From Candidatus Aenigmatarchaeota archaeon (lineage in GTDB: Archaea; Aenigmatarchaeota; Aenigmatarchaeia; QMZP01; QMZT01), in NCBI GenBank assembly GCA_030634615.1, contig DAOWAL010000042.1, positions 1 through 8,915 on the forward strand: a stretch of DNA of 8,915 bases. The letters run 5' to 3'. Below, piece by piece: positions 7,164 through 8,915 of the stretch; within the stretch, counting starts at the first letter, position 1; every line of letters begins with the position of its first letter. The translations under genes were made by a program, and so were the position numbers. The notes under the pieces are model-generated. The model searched no databases. It saw only the letters and a program-made list of their open reading frames with translations, and was not told the DNA's origin.

Positions 7164-7177
7164 TTTTTATTATTTAA
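7164..7177 (+). promoter_or_regulatory. TATA-like region of the SPFH gene
   Basis: TTTTTATTATTTAA lies just after the stop of the Cys-rich protein gene. Its first half would place the transcript start near 7194, immediately before the ribosome binding site. The T-rich run could also terminate transcription of the preceding gene. Confidence 0.4.
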
Positions 7178-7193
7178 CGTCAACAAAGTAAGC

Positions 7194-7199
7194 AAGGAG
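7194..7199 (+). promoter_or_regulatory. Shine-Dalgarno sequence of the SPFH gene
   Basis: AAGGAG lies 9 nt before the ATG at 7209 and decides that start. It contrasts with polB and the amidohydrolase-like gene, which lack such a site and appear leaderless. Confidence 0.7.
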
Positions 7200-7208
7200 A
7201 GTGATTAT

Positions 7209-8189
7209 ATGGGTGCTGCTGTTGGTTTAGGTGCATTGTTGATAATTGTTATTACGTTCGCTTCGTTTATATACAATAATTTTGTTGGTGTAGCTTTAGG
7301 GATTATTTTCTTGTTGATATATCTGGCTTCGTCATTTAAGACGGTGAGGCCAACGCAAAGAGGATTAGTAGAACGTTTTGGTAAATACATAAGATTCCTT
7401 AATCCGGGATACACATTTGTTTTCCCATTTGTTGATCAGGTAATAAAAGTTAATGTCACAGAACAAATGGTAGATGCAGAAAAACAAGAAATAATAACAA
7501 GCGATAGGCTTAATGCAACAGTAGATGCACAAGTTTATTTTAAAGTCGAAGCCATTGAAGATTCTGTAAAAAAATCACAATACAACGTACACGATTATAC
7601 ATACCAGATAGTTAATCTTGCAAAAACAACACTTAGAAACATAATAGGTACACTAACATACGAAGTAGCAAATAGCGACAGAACAAAAATCAATACATCT
7701 CTTCACAAAATACTAACAGCTGAAGCAAAACCATGGGGACTTATAATTGTCAGAACAGAGATAAAGGAAATAGAACCACCATCCGATGTACAAACAAGCA
7801 TGAATACAGTAATAATGGCAGAAAACGAAAAAAAGGCCGCAACTGACAAAGCAACTGCAAACGAAAGAATCGCAGACGGTGAAAGACGTGCAGAAATAAT
7901 GAGAGCAGAGGGTGATAAAAAAAGTAAAATTTTACGTGCAGATGGTGAAGCAGAAGCGATCAAAACTGTTGCAAATGCAAATGCAGAAAAATATAAAGTG
8001 GAGTCTGAATCCTTGAAAAAACACTTCACTGGAAATGCAGTTGTTTTCAAAAAACTTGTGACGACAGAAAAATCACTTAAAAACGCAACAAAATTCGTTA
8101 TAGACCCAAAACTCGGTATTCAAACCATAATAAGTGAAGCTGCAGGGATAACACCTATAAAGAGACGAGCCCCAACAAAGAAAAAATAG
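7209..8189 (+). CDS. SPFH/Band 7 membrane protein (stomatin/prohibitin-like)
   Basis: A 326-residue membrane scaffold protein of the SPFH superfamily, which assembles into ring-like oligomers that organise membrane proteins and often regulate proteases. The N-terminus has two hydrophobic segments (about 8-22 and 26-43) separated by NN. The SPFH domain follows (about 46-200), recognisable from V-R-P-T-Q-R-G-L-V-E-R-F-G-K-Y, a P-G-Y-T-F-V-F-P-F-V-D segment, and E-I-I-T-S-D-x-L-N-A-T-V-D-A-Q-V-Y-F-K-V. The end of the domain is marked by I-K-E-I-E-P-P. A long Ala/Glu/Lys-rich coiled coil spans about 205-275 (A-E-G-D and A-D-G-E-A-E-A repeats), and the tail is basic (KRRAPTKKK). Two N-terminal hydrophobic segments suggest a hairpin anchor, or a signal anchor plus re-entrant segment. 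No NfeD-type partner is adjacent: the previous gene is the Cys-rich exported protein, and the 3' side leads into a structured intergenic element. The family call is secure; the client is unknown. Confidence 0.93.
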   Translation: MGAAVGLGALLIIVITFASFIYNNFVGVALGIIFLLIYLASSFKTVRPTQRGLVERFGKYIRFLNPGYTFVFPFVDQVIKVNVTEQMVDAEKQEIITSDRLNATVDAQVYFKVEAIEDSVKKSQYNVHDYTYQIVNLAKTTLRNIIGTLTYEVANSDRTKINTSLHKILTAEAKPWGLIIVRTEIKEIEPPSDVQTSMNTVIMAENEKKAATDKATANERIADGERRAEIMRAEGDKKSKILRADGEAEAIKTVANANAEKYKVESESLKKHFTGNAVVFKKLVTTEKSLKNATKFVIDPKLGIQTIISEAAGITPIKRRAPTKKK

Positions 8190-8202
8190 GCTACGGTATT
8201 TG

Positions 8203-8347
8203 ATCTACCATCCCTATGCAGAGAAAGGCAGTAACGTTGTTTGTGGTTAAGAGTTATCTCTTGTAAACCCACATCACATACGTTCACCCGACTTTGCTGT
8301 GCAGAGACCTTACAGTTTCTGCCTTTCCCTGAGGGAATATGGAAGAT
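8203..8347 (+). ncRNA. structured element with canonical bulge-helix-bulge; predicted 120-nt excised RNA (8218-8337)
   Basis: Positions 8203-8235 pair with 8315-8347 through 27 Watson-Crick pairs. From outside inward: ATCT/AGAT, an A-A mismatch, CCAT/ATGG, a 3-nt bulge AAT (8336-8338) on the 3' side, CCCT/AGGG, a 3-nt bulge ATG (8216-8218) on the 5' side, CAG/CTG, an A-C mismatch, GAAAGGCAG/CTGCCTTTC, a T-T mismatch, AAC/GTT. The bulges are 3 nt, on opposite strands, 4 bp apart, and each is 3' of its half of the central helix. This is the canonical substrate of archaeal tRNA-splicing endonuclease and fits only the + strand. Cutting after the second bulge base would release 8218-8337. The interior holds a hairpin with TGTGG/CCACA and AAGAG/CTCTT stems (8242-8273). 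It is richer in G+C than the flanks. I could not match it to tRNA, 5S, RNase P, SRP, C/D-box or group I RNA. It may be an intron in a longer transcript, a circular RNA, or a mobile-element hairpin. Confidence 0.6.
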
Positions 8348-8357
8348 ACAATTCCAT
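8339..8357 (+). other. hairpin competing with the outer BHB helix
   Basis: ATGGAA (8339-8344) and TTCCAT (8352-8357) form a perfect 6-bp stem with a 7-nt loop GATACAA. Its 5' arm includes the ATGG that pairs with CCAT in the outer BHB helix, so the two folds exclude each other. The hairpin could form after splicing or cleavage. Confidence 0.4.
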
Positions 8358-8424
8358 TTACCAAAGAAGGACTTATTTTGACAAAACACAAAACTATTTA
8401 TTAAACATGTTTTAGATACAACAA

Positions 8425-8434
8425 TAATATAATA
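8425..8434 (+). promoter_or_regulatory. candidate TATA box of the homing endonuclease gene
   Basis: TAATATAATA is centred about 25-26 nt upstream of the ATG at 8455, consistent with a leaderless transcript. Another TATA-like stretch, TATTTATTA at 8395-8403, would give a leader of about 30 nt. The 8358-8454 stretch is extremely AT-rich and otherwise empty, so either assignment is weak. Confidence 0.4.
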
Positions 8435-8454
8435 ACAAAAAATGAATTTAAAAT

Positions 8455-8915
8455 ATGACAATTTGTGAGTCTATAAAAATTAATAACGATTGGGCGTTAC
8501 TCTACGGTATTTTAGCTGGAGACGGATGTATTTCTAAATCCGGAAAACATCATTTTATCTCAGTGACCTGCAATATACATGATGATGAGCCATTTTTTCA
8601 GAAGATAGTCATACCATTGTTTGAGAAAATAAGAAATAAAAAAACACAATATATAAAAAGACCGAAATGGGGAAAGATTGAAATTAACTTTAGCGACAAG
8701 GAGTTATTTAATTCAATCAAATTATTAGAATTCCCCGTTGGTAAAAAAGAAAATATGAAAATACCGGACATGTTCACAGATGATTTTTATACTCATGTAA
8801 TATCAGGATACTTTTCCACAGACGGCTCACTTGTTCTCGCAAATAATAATGGATCAATGTACCCGAGAATAGAAATACAATGCAAATCAGTTGAAATACT
8901 AAAACAAACAAAAGA
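8455..8915 (+). CDS. LAGLIDADG homing endonuclease (3' truncated by window edge)
   Basis: The frame is open from ATG 8455 to the right edge (153 full codons), so the end of the protein is missing. Two LAGLIDADG helices are visible: L-L-Y-G-I-L-A-G-D-G-C at residues 15-25 (catalytic-position Asp23) and V-I-S-G-Y-F-S-T-D-G-S near 115-125 (Asp123). The spacing of about 100 residues is that of a monomeric two-motif enzyme making a site-specific double-strand break. Between them lie beta-strand patterns typical of the DNA-binding saddle (KHHFISVTCNI, KIEINFSD). The start is set by an in-frame stop four to six bases upstream. Such enzymes are encoded in inteins, in group I or archaeal BHB introns, or as free-standing genes. 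The ORF begins with its own Met and follows a non-coding stretch, so it is not within an intein. A BHB-type element ends about 108 nt upstream. Splicing or LAGLIDADG-derived regulatory roles are less likely alternatives. Confidence 0.88.
   Translation, partial: MTICESIKINNDWALLYGILAGDGCISKSGKHHFISVTCNIHDDEPFFQKIVIPLFEKIRNKKTQYIKRPKWGKIEINFSDKELFNSIKLLEFPVGKKENMKIPDMFTDDFYTHVISGYFSTDGSLVLANNNGSMYPRIEIQCKSVEILKQTK

Noticed and set aside
8203..8347. The structured element as a known RNA: tRNA, 5S rRNA, RNase P RNA, SRP RNA, C/D-box RNA or group I intron
   Set aside because: No tRNA T-loop or acceptor pairing, no 5S loop C signature and no SRP domain IV tetraloop region were found. RNase P was considered because GAAAGG and ACAG flank the stem, but the enclosed 80 nt is far too short and the other conserved regions are missing. 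The AGAGACC and AAGATACAA stretches superficially resemble group I R and S elements but cannot pair to form P7. There is no paired C/D box set.
8203..8347. The inverted repeat as a DNA transposon (MITE) terminal repeat
   Set aside because: The ends show no convincing target-site duplication. The mismatches and bulges fall in a precise 3-4-3 BHB pattern that a decayed terminal repeat would not favour. Kept only as a minor alternative.
8120..8461. A 113-residue - strand ORF spanning the structured element
   Set aside because: It runs through the long stem and the SPFH 3' end, has no ribosome site, and has an unconvincing composition. RNA structure explains the region better.

Overview
The window looks like part of the chromosome of an AT-rich archaeon. 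Archaeal signs are a B-family replicative DNA polymerase with a C-terminal PCNA-binding motif and TATA-like boxes about 26 nt before several start codons (leaderless transcripts). A stem with bulge-helix-bulge (BHB) geometry, the archaeal RNA-splicing signal, points the same way. Gyrase A fits a euryarchaeal or DPANN-type lineage, since many of these have acquired gyrase. I cannot place it more finely. Codon use is uniformly A/T-rich, with many AGA and ATA codons, and no gene stands out strongly as foreign.

Layout. Positions 3-3782 (+ strand): the C-terminal third of gyrase subunit A (gyrA, cut by the left edge), a small basic protein of unknown function, and DNA polymerase B. The last two each have their own TATA box and a probably leaderless start. 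Positions 3783-5786 (- strand): an unrecognised 122-residue protein convergent with polB. Upstream of it lies a two-gene operon: a 357-residue protein resembling N-formylglutamate amidohydrolases, overlapping by 29 nt a GNAT acetyltransferase. Positions 5883-8189 (+ strand): a secreted protein with 27 cysteines, then a membrane SPFH (stomatin/prohibitin-like) protein. Positions 8190-8454 hold no gene but contain a strongly folded element. Positions 8455-8915: the start of a LAGLIDADG homing endonuclease gene, cut by the right edge.

How the genes relate. gyrA and polB are a DNA-topology and replication neighbourhood. The amidohydrolase-like/GNAT pair is probably translationally coupled and may act on the same small molecule or peptide. 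The Cys-rich exported protein and the SPFH protein both belong to the cell envelope.

The most interesting region is 8190-8915. The two sides of a 27-base-pair imperfect stem (8203-8235 with 8315-8347) carry two 3-nt bulges on opposite strands, separated by exactly 4 bp. The polarity is that expected of a BHB on the + strand. Cleavage would release a 120-nt, internally structured RNA (8218-8337) immediately upstream of a LAGLIDADG gene. In archaea BHB introns and LAGLIDADG endonucleases are classic partners, but here the endonuclease lies outside the predicted excised segment and the flanks are not rRNA or tRNA. This could be an unusual intron or homing unit, or a BHB-processed (possibly circular) non-coding RNA.
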